Positions 6,502 to 14,116 of a DNA stretch of 21,677 nt are shown here, one piece after another. The DNA is from an uncultured Caryophanales bacterium. Its GTDB lineage: Bacteria; Bacillota_I; Bacilli_A; RF39; UBA660. The DNA lies in assembly GCA_905206805.1 (NCBI GenBank), contig CAJLIR010000022.1, forward strand, positions 1 to 21,677. Direction: 5' to 3'. How positions within the stretch are numbered: the stretch's first letter is position 1; every line of letters starts with the position of its first letter. Below the pieces are notes generated by a model. That model saw only the letters and a list, made by a program, of their open reading frames with translations. It made no database searches and was not told the origin of the DNA. Both the position numbers and the translations under genes were made by a program.

Positions 6502-7962
6502 TTATTTTATAAATAATGATTTTTCATGTTCAGTTGGATCCGTCACTACTTTTATAATATTATCTAAGAAACTATTTATATTTTCTTTATATAGTAGCAA
6601 TACTTTCTTTGTTGCTTCTATTACTTCCGTTTCCTCTATTCCTAAAAATTGTGCAATTGATTCAGTTGAAAAATATTTTCCATCTACATATCCTAATTTT
6701 AATGAAATAATTATTGATTCTTTTGCTGTTAATATACTCATCATTTCAGTAAATGTCGGTGTTCTTAATAATTCTAACATTTTCAGGCAATCATCTTTAG
6801 TTATATCATTACTTACTTCATCTGATTTTGCAACCTGTATAGATTCTTCTTTTGTTTCTTTTTTTGAAACTAATTCAGCCTCTACTTCTTCTCTTGTTTC
6901 ATGAACTGGAGTTACTGAAGCCTGCTCTTCAGTAGTTAAAACAGTTTCTTGACTTTGCTTATCTATTATTTCATTTTCAATAGATTTTTGTTGTAAATTA
7001 TTTGTTTTTCTTCCTCTTTTTCCGTGATAACCATAAGGGTTAGCTAATAATCTTTTCATCTTTGGCACTAATAAACCATAAAATCTATAATTATCTTCCT
7101 TAGTTAATTTTAATTGAACCGGATTATCTAAATCTTCTCCATATCTTAAAATTATTAATGCTCTTTCTTCTTCTGATAGTTTTATTAACATCTCATCAAC
7201 CTGTTCTCTTGTATAATCTTTAAAATATTCATATATTGTTTGTAATTTTTTCATCTTTCTATTAGTTTTCTCCTTTAATTTGACTTTTGGTTTTATATTT
7301 AATTCTGTAACCCTGACAGATTCTAATTGTTTACCCAATTTATTTACAATTTTAGTTATAACCCTAGAAACATATGATTGTGAAATATGAAATTTATCTG
7401 CAATTTCTTTCTGAGTATAAATTCTGTCATTATAAAACCCAAAATGTAACATAATTATTTCTTTATCCCTATCTGGAAGTTGGTTTATTAATTGTCTAAT
7501 AATTTTATAAGTTTCAGAATTTTCATGATCGATAACAAGATCACTATCATCACTTAATATATCTTCTAATTTTAATTCACTACCATCTTTACCGTAAAAA
7601 AGCACTTTATCTATGCTATCAATATTTTTATCATGTTTTACTTTTCTTAAAAACATTAAAATTTCGTTATCAATACATCTCACAGCATAGGTAGCAAATT
7701 TAACTTCCTTTGTTATATCATAAGTATTTACTGCTTTTACTAAACCAATACTACCTATAGATACTAAATCTTTTTTATCATAATCAATATTTCTAAATCT
7801 ATTTGTTACCTCATGCAAAACAAGACGAATATTATGAATTATCAATTTGTCCCTAGCTTCTTTGGAACCACTACACGCTTCCTTAATTAATTTATCCAAC
7901 TCATCTTTTATTAATGGTTGCGGTAATCTATATCCATCAATGAACAGTTCATAGTTATTCAT
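6502..7962 (-). CDS. SigK/SigE-like sigma-70 family factor with two extra C-terminal sigma-4-like modules
   Basis: 486 residues, about twice the usual 230-240 of SigK/SigE. Residues 35-108 are region 2, including RLVLHEV, DLVSIGSIGLVKAV (65-78), the -10 recognition helix FATYAVRCIDNEILMFLR (89-106), and then LEDILSD. Region 4 is at about 155-212: LPDRDKEIIMLHFG, then the helix-turn-helix TQKEIADKFHISQSYVSRVI. Two further modules follow. Module A (235-308) is YTREQVDEMLIKLSEEERAL, LRYGEDLDNPV and FYGLLVPKMKRLLANP. Module B (391-470) resembles region 4 again: ILTAKESIIISLKLGY, then FSTESIAQFLGIEETEVIE. A charged, Glu/Ser/Thr-rich linker (309-390) joins them. AGGGGG sets the start. It probably redirects RNA polymerase to a special promoter set; the target genes are unknown. 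It is monocistronic, with its own promoter and terminator. Confidence 0.85.
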   Translation of the reverse strand: MNNYELFIDGYRLPQPLIKDELDKLIKEACSGSKEARDKLIIHNIRLVLHEVTNRFRNIDYDKKDLVSIGSIGLVKAVNTYDITKEVKFATYAVRCIDNEILMFLRKVKHDKNIDSIDKVLFYGKDGSELKLEDILSDDSDLVIDHENSETYKIIRQLINQLPDRDKEIIMLHFGFYNDRIYTQKEIADKFHISQSYVSRVITKIVNKLGKQLESVRVTELNIKPKVKLKEKTNRKMKKLQTIYEYFKDYTREQVDEMLIKLSEEERALIILRYGEDLDNPVQLKLTKEDNYRFYGLLVPKMKRLLANPYGYHGKRGRKTNNLQQKSIENEIIDKQSQETVLTTEEQASVTPVHETREEVEAELVSKKETKEESIQVAKSDEVSNDITKDDCLKMLELLRTPTFTEMMSILTAKESIIISLKLGYVDGKYFSTESIAQFLGIEETEVIEATKKVLLLYKENINSFLDNIIKVVTDPTEHEKSLFIK

Positions 7963-7975
7963 ACGTCCCCCTGTC

Positions 7976-8000
7976 TTCTCAAAATTAAATAAATTGAGAA
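7976..8000 (-). promoter_or_regulatory. Leader hairpin next to the sigma factor ribosome binding site
   Basis: TTCTCAA (7976-7982) pairs with TTGAGAA (7994-8000), and AATT on each inner side can extend the stem. In the mRNA this hairpin ends only a few nt before AGGGGG (7966-7971), so folding could affect translation initiation. Confidence 0.35.
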
Positions 8001-8021
8001 TTTTCTTTGAATTTGGTTACT

Positions 8022-8049
8022 ATTTTATCACCTTTTTTATTTTATGCAA
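8022..8049 (-). promoter_or_regulatory. Predicted promoter of the sigma factor gene
   Basis: TTGCAT (-35, 8044-8049), a 16-bp spacer, and TAAAAT (-10, 8022-8027) preceded by TGA, an extended -10. The start of transcription would fall near 8015, giving a leader of about 50 nt. Confidence 0.45.
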
Positions 8050-8115
8050 ATATTTCTTGCTACATATATATTAACATAAAGAAAAAATTTTTCGAGTTTT
8101 TTCACTTATTTATAT

Positions 8116-8136
8116 AAAAATGGAATATTCATTTTT
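8116..8136 (-). terminator. Weak hairpin downstream of the ATC-hydrolase gene
   Basis: AAAAATG (8116-8122) and CATTTTT (8130-8136) form a 7-bp stem 25 nt after the stop codon. The pairs are mostly A-U, so this is a weak candidate terminator. Confidence 0.3.
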
Positions 8137-8160
8137 AAAAAATTCAATAATAATTAATCA

Positions 8161-8745
8161 TTATTTTTTATAAAAATGAAAATCACAACAATCTCCATCA
8201 TAACCTAGAGTTTTAGTTCGTGAAAAACCTAATTTTTTCAAATTTCCATATGTAACATTATCAACATCACAAAAAAGGTGGCATAACTCTTTACAATCAT
8301 TTTCTATGCAGGCAGTGTGCCAAAGACATTTTTTCATTGTTATATCAAAAGAATTTTTATCATATCTTTGTTCACTTTCCCATAGGTCATTTTTTCTAAC
8401 AACTCGAAGAAATATATTACTATAAATTGAGTAGAAACATGGAACTTTTTCCATTTTTTCCATAGACAGATGCTTTTCTTTTGCAACTATATCAATCATA
8501 TATTTTTTCATATATTGATATACATTCTCATTTTTTAAACCATCTTTTAACAAAACTTTATATAATGCTATTCGAGGAAGAATTGTTTGAATAAGAGTTT
8601 TTCTCTGATTTTTTGACTTTCCTTTTATATTTTTGATAAGTTCATTAAGTATTTCTTCTTGCTTATTAAATAATACAATTCCTTTATCAATTCCAAATTC
8701 TTCATTTAAAAATGTTTTTATTTGTTTTTGTTGTTTTATCTTCAT
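8161..8745 (-). CDS. L-2-amino-thiazoline-4-carboxylic acid (ATC) hydrolase family protein
   Basis: 194 residues. The start at 8745 is chosen because GGAGG lies 8 nt before it; an ATG at 8760 overlaps that site. The C-terminal block is typical of the family: CLWHTACIENDCKELCHLFC (140-159), then LGFSRTKTLGYDGDCCDF with Cys186 and Cys187. This conserved Cys/His/Asp set is the presumed active site. The named activity, opening the thiazoline ring on the way to L-cysteine, was shown for few members, and most homologues in gut Bacillota have no known substrate. The N-terminal 130 residues are helical and basic. The neighbours upstream are gene remnants, so context gives no help. No signal peptide, hence cytoplasmic. 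Confidence 0.75.
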   Translation of the reverse strand: MKIKQQKQIKTFLNEEFGIDKGIVLFNKQEEILNELIKNIKGKSKNQRKTLIQTILPRIALYKVLLKDGLKNENVYQYMKKYMIDIVAKEKHLSMEKMEKVPCFYSIYSNIFLRVVRKNDLWESEQRYDKNSFDITMKKCLWHTACIENDCKELCHLFCDVDNVTYGNLKKLGFSRTKTLGYDGDCCDFHFYKK

Positions 8746-8770
8746 AATAATTGCCTCCATCAGTTATTTT

Positions 8771-9106
8771 TTATTTAATTAATTTTTCAAATGAATTGGC
8801 ATTTAATATGGTATTAGATATAAACTCACCTTTGTAGAAATTTGCCCAATTGTTGAATACGTAGTATTTTTAGCTTTCTCTAATAATTCTTTTCCAAATT
8901 TTTTTCTTTAAAACTTACTGCTAACCACAAACAATAAATATCTTGCCTCTAGCATTTAATTTTCTAAACACATGACCATCCTTAAACTTACTTTTTATCC
9001 ATTCTTTTTTTCTATCAACTCCTGCTTGATGTTTTTTATCACCTATTGCGCAACATATATGTTCATCAGCAATATTTTCTAAAGTTAAATTTATATATTC
9101 GTTCAT
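8771..9106 (-). pseudogene. Broken GNAT/YoaP-like acetyltransferase
   Basis: The intact start (ATG at 9106) opens 61 residues, including LENIADEHICCAIGDKKHQ and GHVFRKLNARGKIFI, which match the N-terminus of YoaP-like GNAT proteins, and then stops at 8921. In another frame, nucleotides down to 8771 encode FNNWANFYKGEFISNTILN and FEKLIK before a stop, which looks like the C-terminal end of the same family. An FGKELLEKAKN piece appears in the third frame between them. The acetyl-CoA binding core is missing. So the gene has a large internal deletion plus frameshifts and cannot encode an active enzyme. The N-terminal match is fairly strong; the C-terminal match is weaker. Confidence 0.65.
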
Positions 9107-9119
9107 TACAGCACTTCCT

Positions 9120-9230
9120 CTACAAATTATATTTACTAAAAATTATTTTCTTTTCTCTCATAGATATTTTTTTAACTTCATATCCTTGTTTTTCTTTTAT
9201 ATATTTCCATAATGGATCATATTTACTCAT
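9120..9230 (-). pseudogene. 36-codon internally deleted remnant (MSKYDPLW family)
   Basis: GAGGTGTGTA precedes the ATG, and the frame reads MSKYDPLWKYIKE, then QGYEVKKISMREKKIIF, then stops. I recall small proteins of about 70-80 residues that begin MSKY.PLW.Y and end with YGYEV.KISM...I.F. Here both ends are present and the middle is gone, in frame. It ends 13 nt before the broken acetyltransferase, so both remnants belonged to one operon. It may still be translated. Its function is unknown. Confidence 0.5.
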
Positions 9231-9299
9231 TACACACCTCGCTATATCATTTTTTAACTCTTAACAACTGGTTTATTTACTTAATTTTTATTTTAGTAA

Positions 9300-9695
9300 T
9301 TAGTAATCTATCATATCACATATATGTGAACTATCTATCTGTAGCTCACTATTAACTTTTTTTATAATAAAATACCCAACACATTGATCTTGATCTTTAG
9401 TTAAAGGTACTATCCCAAAAGACAGTGTATCTTTTCCATTTGTTATAGGTTCAAGAAAGGTATCCATTTTTACAATGGCAGTGTTATTTTCATCAAATTT
9501 AAATAATGATGGATCAATTTCATATATTTGTTTTATGGTTTCATCATACAAGGAATAGTCATACTTAGATTTTTCATTTTTATATAAATCACTTATTAAA
9601 TTAAATGTAAAAATATTTATACCTATAAAAATAATAAGTACTAATATATCATAGAAAAAATACTTTTGAATATGAAGTTTTATATTTCTAATCAA
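9300..9695 (-). CDS. Single-pass membrane protein of unknown function
   Basis: About 131 residues if it starts at TTG 9695, which follows GGGGGTGG at proper spacing; an in-frame ATG at 9719 has no ribosome binding site. Either way it overlaps the end of the preceding gene. A basic N-terminus (IRNIKLHIQKY) leads to one hydrophobic helix (YDILVLIIFIGINIFTFNLI), followed by about 85 residues that should lie outside the cell. The outer part has strands such as NNTAIVKMD and VGYFIIKKVNSELQI and a single Cys pair (CVGYF, HICDM). I do not recognise a family. The shared topology and overlap with the gene before it suggest that the two products work together. Confidence 0.65.
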   Translation of the reverse strand: MIRNIKLHIQKYFFYDILVLIIFIGINIFTFNLISDLYKNEKSKYDYSLYDETIKQIYEIDPSLFKFDENNTAIVKMDTFLEPITNGKDTLSFGIVPLTKDQDQCVGYFIIKKVNSELQIDSSHICDMIDY

Positions 9696-10257
9696 ATTTA
9701 CCACCCCCAACAATAACATTAAAACTTATATGAGTCTTAACAGATGTAAATAAACCTTCTTTTCTAGTGGAATAAATATGTATATAATATCTTCCTGCTT
9801 CATTTATATAAGGACTTAAATCTGAAATATATTTTCCATCATATATAACTTTATTCATTCTTTTAATTTGAATACTTTTGTTTTGACTATTAACTTTTTT
9901 ATAATCTAAATTATCCTGTCTTAACCAACCATTAGTATCTGATTTTCTATTACCACTTTTATAATAAACCTCATATTCATCAATTTCTAATTTGATATTA
10001 TCAGATAATTCAACTTTATTAATCATATTATCTACTGAATTATAACTTTCTGTACTTGCTTGAATAAAAAATGCATTATTATATTTTTCTGAATAGTAAC
10101 ATTTCATTAATTTACCATTTAATGATACTTCAAACAAATTTTTATCATATGCATTAAAAAGATTGGTAAAAAAAGAAAAACATATAATTATTTCTGTAAT
10201 CATAATTATAAAAAGAAATTTAAAAGGTTTTATAATTTCATTTAATTTATTATTCAT
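9688..10257 (-). CDS. Membrane-anchored extracellular protein of unknown function
   Basis: 189 residues, with GGAGAAGG just before the ATG. A cytoplasmic basic tail (NNKLNEIIKPFK) and one hydrophobic helix at about 13-34 (FLFIIMITEIIICFSFFT) anchor it. The remaining 150 residues are rich in Tyr, Asn and Ser and look like a beta-sandwich: ISDLSPYINEAGRYYIHIYS, then VKTHISFNVIVGGG. No catalytic motif is visible. The next gene overlaps it by 8 or 32 bp depending on start, so translation is coupled. It follows the lipoprotein gene after a 142-nt gap. Confidence 0.7.
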   Translation of the reverse strand: MNNKLNEIIKPFKFLFIIMITEIIICFSFFTNLFNAYDKNLFEVSLNGKLMKCYYSEKYNNAFFIQASTESYNSVDNMINKVELSDNIKLEIDEYEVYYKSGNRKSDTNGWLRQDNLDYKKVNSQNKSIQIKRMNKVIYDGKYISDLSPYINEAGRYYIHIYSTRKEGLFTSVKTHISFNVIVGGGKFD

Positions 10258-10399
10258 ATTACCTTCTCCACTATATAAAAATATTATCTATATTTTTGTC
10301 TATATAACTTGCCTAATGATTCAAATTTTATTTTATTTTTTCATCCTTAACTTTAAATTTAAAAAAAATTAAATACGAATTAAAATTAAGAATCATATA

Positions 10400-11047
10400 T
10401 TACTTTAATAAAGTTTGTGTATATTCATCATATTGATTAAAATTTAAATTATTTTTCGATAAAAATTCTTTATAATGCTCTAAATAATCGTTTGCTGATT
10501 CAAAATCATATTCAAAATTCCTATTTATTTCTTTACATAACAATGCCTCTATATAACCTTTTAACCCATTGTTAGAATTCGATTCTATCAAATCCTTAAT
10601 TGAATATTCAAAAGTTTCTCTTGGATATTGTAATAATTCATTATACTCTTTTTGACTTTCTTGAATATAATCATAAGGATTTGACGAAGTTTGTGGACCA
10701 TTGTTAATTATTATATCTATTTTTTCACTTACACCAACCTCATTATTTATAAGAGGTTTGGCTTGTTCAAACTTTATATACTTTGAATTTACTATATTTT
10801 TCCTAAACCATTCTTGTTGTTCCTTACTATTATCAAGCAGTCCTACTATTACAAAACCATTTTCTAAATCAACATAATTATAACTATAATTATCATATTT
10901 GATTGAACCATTTTTTTCAAAATATTCTATTATTTTATCATTAATAATATTTAATTCATAAGTATCAGCTATTTTTTCTTTGCCACAACCTGTTATTCCT
11001 AAAAAAATAACTCCACACATTAAAATAGTTAAAATTTTCTTTTTCAT
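10400..11047 (-). CDS. Lipoprotein of unknown function
   Basis: 215 residues with a clear lipoprotein signal: KKK, a hydrophobic core, and the lipobox ITGC with Cys21 as the lipid-modified residue. The mature part is acidic and mostly helical (QESQKEYNELLQY, then ESANDYLEHYKEFLSKNN) and contains a short strand segment YVDLENGFVIVGLLDNS. No known domain is apparent. GGGGAG lies 6 nt before the ATG. It follows the DUF1287 gene by 31 nt, so both may be secreted from one transcript and act at the outer face of the membrane. Confidence 0.75.
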   Translation of the reverse strand: MKKKILTILMCGVIFLGITGCGKEKIADTYELNIINDKIIEYFEKNGSIKYDNYSYNYVDLENGFVIVGLLDNSKEQQEWFRKNIVNSKYIKFEQAKPLINNEVGVSEKIDIIINNGPQTSSNPYDYIQESQKEYNELLQYPRETFEYSIKDLIESNSNNGLKGYIEALLCKEINRNFEYDFESANDYLEHYKEFLSKNNLNFNQYDEYTQTLLK

Positions 11048-11078
11048 ATTTTTCTCCCCTTAAAAAGTATCGCTACAT

Positions 11079-11732
11079 CTAACTTATCCGATAATGACCA
11101 ACAATATCTTTTCTATACTCTAAAATATCCTCTTCATAATATTTTTGATATTTACTTGCGTGATGTATTATAAAAGGTATTCCTTTTTTATTTCTTTTAT
11201 CAGAAACTATTCCTATATGATTTTTAAAAATCACAATATCTCCACCTTGCCAATCCTCAATTTTTTTTATATCAGTTGTTAATTGTTTTGCATTATTATC
11301 AAAATATATTTTTAAATTTTTAACTCTTCTAAAATCTATATTTTTATCTATTATATCAATATTATATAGCTCTCTATGATTTTTAATATCTTCATTGACT
11401 AAATTCATTAAATCATACCCAGCACCTTTAAGGCTAAATGCAACAACATCTGTACAAACTCCATACTCATCATTAGGATATCCTGTGTCATAATATTTGC
11501 TTTTATATTTAGGATTAGTTGCTATATATTTTCTCGCATTTTGTAAAATATCTGTTTGATCATCTATTAAATCACCATCTAAATCAACATTACTTACATA
11601 ACTTTTTATATTGAAATCATCATTTGTATATTTTTTATGTTCAATGTAATTAAATACATATAATTCATAAACAACAAATATTATAATTAATATTAAAATA
11701 ATTAACAAAATTGATAATGGTTTCTTTTTCAC
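11079..11732 (-). CDS. DUF1287 family membrane-anchored NlpC/P60-like protein
   Basis: 217 residues starting with GTG (AAGGGTG upstream). One hydrophobic helix at 7-28 anchors it with the domain outside. DLDGDLIDDQTDIL (50-63) resembles a calcium-binding Asp-rich loop and is usual at the start of this domain. The presumed catalytic Cys93 lies in YGVCTDVVAFSLKGAGYDL, and His172 (NHIGIVSDKR) and His190/191 (PFIIHHAS) complete a Cys-His arrangement as in papain-like cell wall hydrolases. The known chemistry of DUF1287 is not settled; a peptidoglycan amidase or peptidase role is inferred. It begins a new transcription unit after the ABC transporter terminator and precedes a lipoprotein gene. Confidence 0.82.
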   Translation of the reverse strand: MKKKPLSILLIILILIIIFVVYELYVFNYIEHKKYTNDDFNIKSYVSNVDLDGDLIDDQTDILQNARKYIATNPKYKSKYYDTGYPNDEYGVCTDVVAFSLKGAGYDLMNLVNEDIKNHRELYNIDIIDKNIDFRRVKNLKIYFDNNAKQLTTDIKKIEDWQGGDIVIFKNHIGIVSDKRNKKGIPFIIHHASKYQKYYEEDILEYRKDIVGHYRIS

Positions 11733-11767
11733 TAAACATCACACCCTTAATTAAATATGTTTATTAA

Positions 11768-11776
11768 ATTATAGCA
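11768..11776 (-). promoter_or_regulatory. Extended -10 promoter for the DUF1287-lipoprotein unit
   Basis: TGCTATAAT on the minus strand is a perfect extended -10. A -35 match is poor, as is common for extended -10 promoters. It starts right at the end of the ABC transporter terminator and lies 36 nt before the GTG start. Confidence 0.45.
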
Positions 11777-11804
11777 TAAAAAGATATGTTTTTACACATA
11801 CCTT
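11776..11804 (-). terminator. Terminator of the FtsX-type ABC transporter operon
   Basis: On the minus strand AAGGTATGT and ACATATCTT form a 9-bp stem (one G-U pair; arms at 11796-11804 and 11781-11789) around a 6-nt loop, followed by U5. It lies 30 nt after the stop codon of the last permease gene. Confidence 0.75.
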
Positions 11805-11833
11805 TGCCACTAATTATATATAAGTGCAACAGA

Positions 11834-12910
11834 TTATTTATTAATTTCTAAATTTGGGTCAAGCTTAAGAAATTTTTTTATATTCAAAACAAATGCTATG
11901 AAATATAACATTAAAAAGACTATATATATAGAAAAAAATGATTTAAATAACTTACTATTATTCAGAAAATCAATTAATATATTATCACTATTACCCATCA
12001 ATAATATTTTTCTAGCAATCAGAAACAATATAGTTAGAAGAATACCACTAGAAATAATATAGACACATATTTTATAAAAAATATCTAATAAACACCTGAT
12101 ATTAGTATATCCAATCAATTTTTTTAAAGCAATATTTTTATATTCATTAAAAATCAATTCTTTTATAACCCAATATAATAAGGCAATAATTGCAACATAA
12201 ATTGGAATTAAAATGATATGTAATGTTTTGCTTAATGATGTGTATCTTTCTAATTCTTTTATACCAGTATCATTATATAAACTAACTCTAAATTTTTCTT
12301 TTTCCAAATCGGTTTTGAATTTAGAGATATATTTACTATTTTTTATTTTAACTATATATTGTATAAATTTAGAATTTAACTTCTCAGATACAATATTTAT
12401 AAAATCACTATTACCATATATTAATCTATAATTATCAGAATCAACAACGCCTACAATCTTTACATATATAATTTCATCATTAACATTTAACTCAATAATA
12501 TCATTTATATCTACATCATAATATGACAAAAAAGTATTAGTAACAACAATATCGTTAAAATTTTTGATTAAATTGCCTTCTACTTTTTCCTCATTAGAAA
12601 AAATATTATATATATCAATTTGAGTATCATTATAATTTGCATATAGTCTCTCATATAGCGGATAATAATACTCTATATTTTCATTATTTTTTACTATTTG
12701 TTCAATACTATCAATATCACTCATTTCATTTGCACTTATGGAAAAAATCCTATTGATACTTTTATTTTCAACTTCAACATTAATATAATAATCAATAAAG
12801 CTGGATAAATATTTAGTAATATTCATTATAATGAGAGGAATTAGAATAATAAATACAAATAAAACAAATTTCTTTCTATCTCTAAATAAAATTTTATTTT
12901 CTAATATCAT
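11834..12910 (-). CDS. FtsX/MacB-like ABC transporter permease (second subunit)
   Basis: 358 residues. One hydrophobic helix near the N-terminus (VLFVFIILIPLIIMNI, 16-31) is followed by an external domain of about 190 residues and three C-terminal helices, at about 230-250, 278-300 and 327-349. This 1+3 layout is that of FtsX/MacB/LolC permeases. The external part contains the strand series VVTNTFLSYYDVDINDI, then VKIVGVVDSDNY, as in MacB core domains. The stretch after the second helix, EYKNIALKKLIGYTN, is the usual coupling segment contacting the ATPase. It follows the first permease by 6 nt with no good ribosome binding site, so it is translationally coupled. Such pairs usually form a heterodimer that expels or releases peptides or lipoproteins. 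Confidence 0.82.
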   Translation of the reverse strand: MILENKILFRDRKKFVLFVFIILIPLIIMNITKYLSSFIDYYINVEVENKSINRIFSISANEMSDIDSIEQIVKNNENIEYYYPLYERLYANYNDTQIDIYNIFSNEEKVEGNLIKNFNDIVVTNTFLSYYDVDINDIIELNVNDEIIYVKIVGVVDSDNYRLIYGNSDFINIVSEKLNSKFIQYIVKIKNSKYISKFKTDLEKEKFRVSLYNDTGIKELERYTSLSKTLHIILIPIYVAIIALLYWVIKELIFNEYKNIALKKLIGYTNIRCLLDIFYKICVYIISSGILLTILFLIARKILLMGNSDNILIDFLNNSKLFKSFFSIYIVFLMLYFIAFVLNIKKFLKLDPNLEINK

Positions 12911-12916
12911 TTTAAG

Positions 12917-14116
12917 TTAATTTTTCTTTACAAAGATATTAATTATATAAGTAATAGCAAACAATAGAATCAATAACAAATATATAGTAATATAAAAGCT
13001 ATAATCAATAATTATACTCCATTTATTAAAAATAAAAGGTTTATAAATTAATAATATATTGATAAAAATATTACTAACAAAAACAATTAAAATAGATACT
13101 AAGAAACTAAATAATAATTTAATAATAATATCAAACATTATTGTATAAACTAATTGATTTTTATTATAACCAACCATTTCTAATAAATCATAATGTTTTT
13201 TATTTTCTTGATAATCTTTTTTAGCATAAATAATAACAAATGCAATCAATAGAGAAAATATAGCTATATTCCATTTATTAACAACATTAAATATTTTTTC
13301 AAAATATTCATATCTTATATGAGTTATTGGGGTAACAGAGAAGCCTAGATTTTCTAAGTTGCTTGTTGCCTCTTCAACATTTTTTACATCATCAACAACA
13401 GTCATAAATAATGAATACTGTTCTAAACTCCATGTAGAATCATTTTTATAAATGTTTTTAGCAATATATTCATTTACACTTTTTGAAACAAAACACATAT
13501 TTTCGTCATTATGATTAGGTTGATTTTTATATAATCCAACCAATTTTATTTTAAATGAATATTCCTCGCCTAGAACCCAATCTCTACCTTTAAATGTAAA
13601 ATAATCACCAATTTTATCATCTAATTTATATCTATCACTTAAGCTATTAGATTTTAACTTATTTACATCTGCTATAGGATAAAAATTTTCGGGGCAAATC
13701 ATATAATAGCCATTATCATCAGGAAAATTATTTCCTTCCACTATTTCCAAAACAGAGTCATTATTTGCTGCTGTAAAATTAACTTGTCCATCCAGAACAT
13801 CTTTTAATTCTTCTAATGTTCCACCTTGAAAGTAATAAAAAGAGAAAAAACTTGATTGAATATGTTCAACAGACATTATTTTGTTCTCAATTTCAACTAT
13901 TTCATCATAATCAACACCCGTCAGATCCATTCCAACTCCGAGAGTTCGGTCATCATACCCCTTATATATATCAACATTTAGATAATTACTAACGGTTGCA
14001 TTAACAGAGTTTAAGGCAAAACATAGAGAAACAAATAAACCTATTAAAATAATAGCAATTTTATTTTTTTTGCTTCTTATTACTCTATAAAAGCTAGATT
14101 TTATGCAATTAATCAT
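12917..14116 (-). CDS. FtsX/MacB-like ABC transporter permease (first subunit)
   Basis: 399 residues, with the same 1+3 plan: helix at about 19-40, an external domain from 41 to 280, then helices near 283-300, 332-357 and 369-395. KDYQENKKHYDLLEMVGYNKNQL (about 301-323) is the conserved segment coupling to the ATPase, with the LLEMVGY core typical of FtsX proteins. The external domain has strand-rich parts such as YSFKIKLVGLYKN and FMTVVDDVKNVEEAT. The start codon overlaps the ATPase stop in an ATGA. Together with the next permease and the ATPase it gives a complete type VII ABC system. The substrate is unknown; the adjoining relic hints at a small secreted protein. Confidence 0.82.
   Translation of the reverse strand: MINCIKSSFYRVIRSKKNKIAIILIGLFVSLCFALNSVNATVSNYLNVDIYKGYDDRTLGVGMDLTGVDYDEIVEIENKIMSVEHIQSSFFSFYYFQGGTLEELKDVLDGQVNFTAANNDSVLEIVEGNNFPDDNGYYMICPENFYPIADVNKLKSNSLSDRYKLDDKIGDYFTFKGRDWVLGEEYSFKIKLVGLYKNQPNHNDENMCFVSKSVNEYIAKNIYKNDSTWSLEQYSLFMTVVDDVKNVEEATSNLENLGFSVTPITHIRYEYFEKIFNVVNKWNIAIFSLLIAFVIIYAKKDYQENKKHYDLLEMVGYNKNQLVYTIMFDIIIKLLFSFLVSILIVFVSNIFINILLIYKPFIFNKWSIIIDYSFYITIYLLLILLFAITYIINIFVKKN

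Noticed and set aside
9046..9264. Plus-strand open frames here and at 3536, 5775, 10163, 12213, 14690, 16442, 17055 and 19460
   Set aside because: They lie opposite genes or gene remnants on the minus strand, lack ribosome binding sites and have low-complexity Phe/Ile/Leu/Tyr composition. They are antisense shadows.
10316..10396. Long inverted repeat (ATGATTC.ATTTTA with its complement) between the lipoprotein gene and the next gene
   Set aside because: The arms are short and separated by about 50 nt of A/T-only sequence; I could not show that it is more than compositional.
14113..14116. Use of genetic code 4 (UGA as Trp), given the low GC
   Set aside because: The ATPase gene ends with TGA in an ATGA overlap, and tryptophans at conserved sites are TGG, so the standard bacterial code applies.
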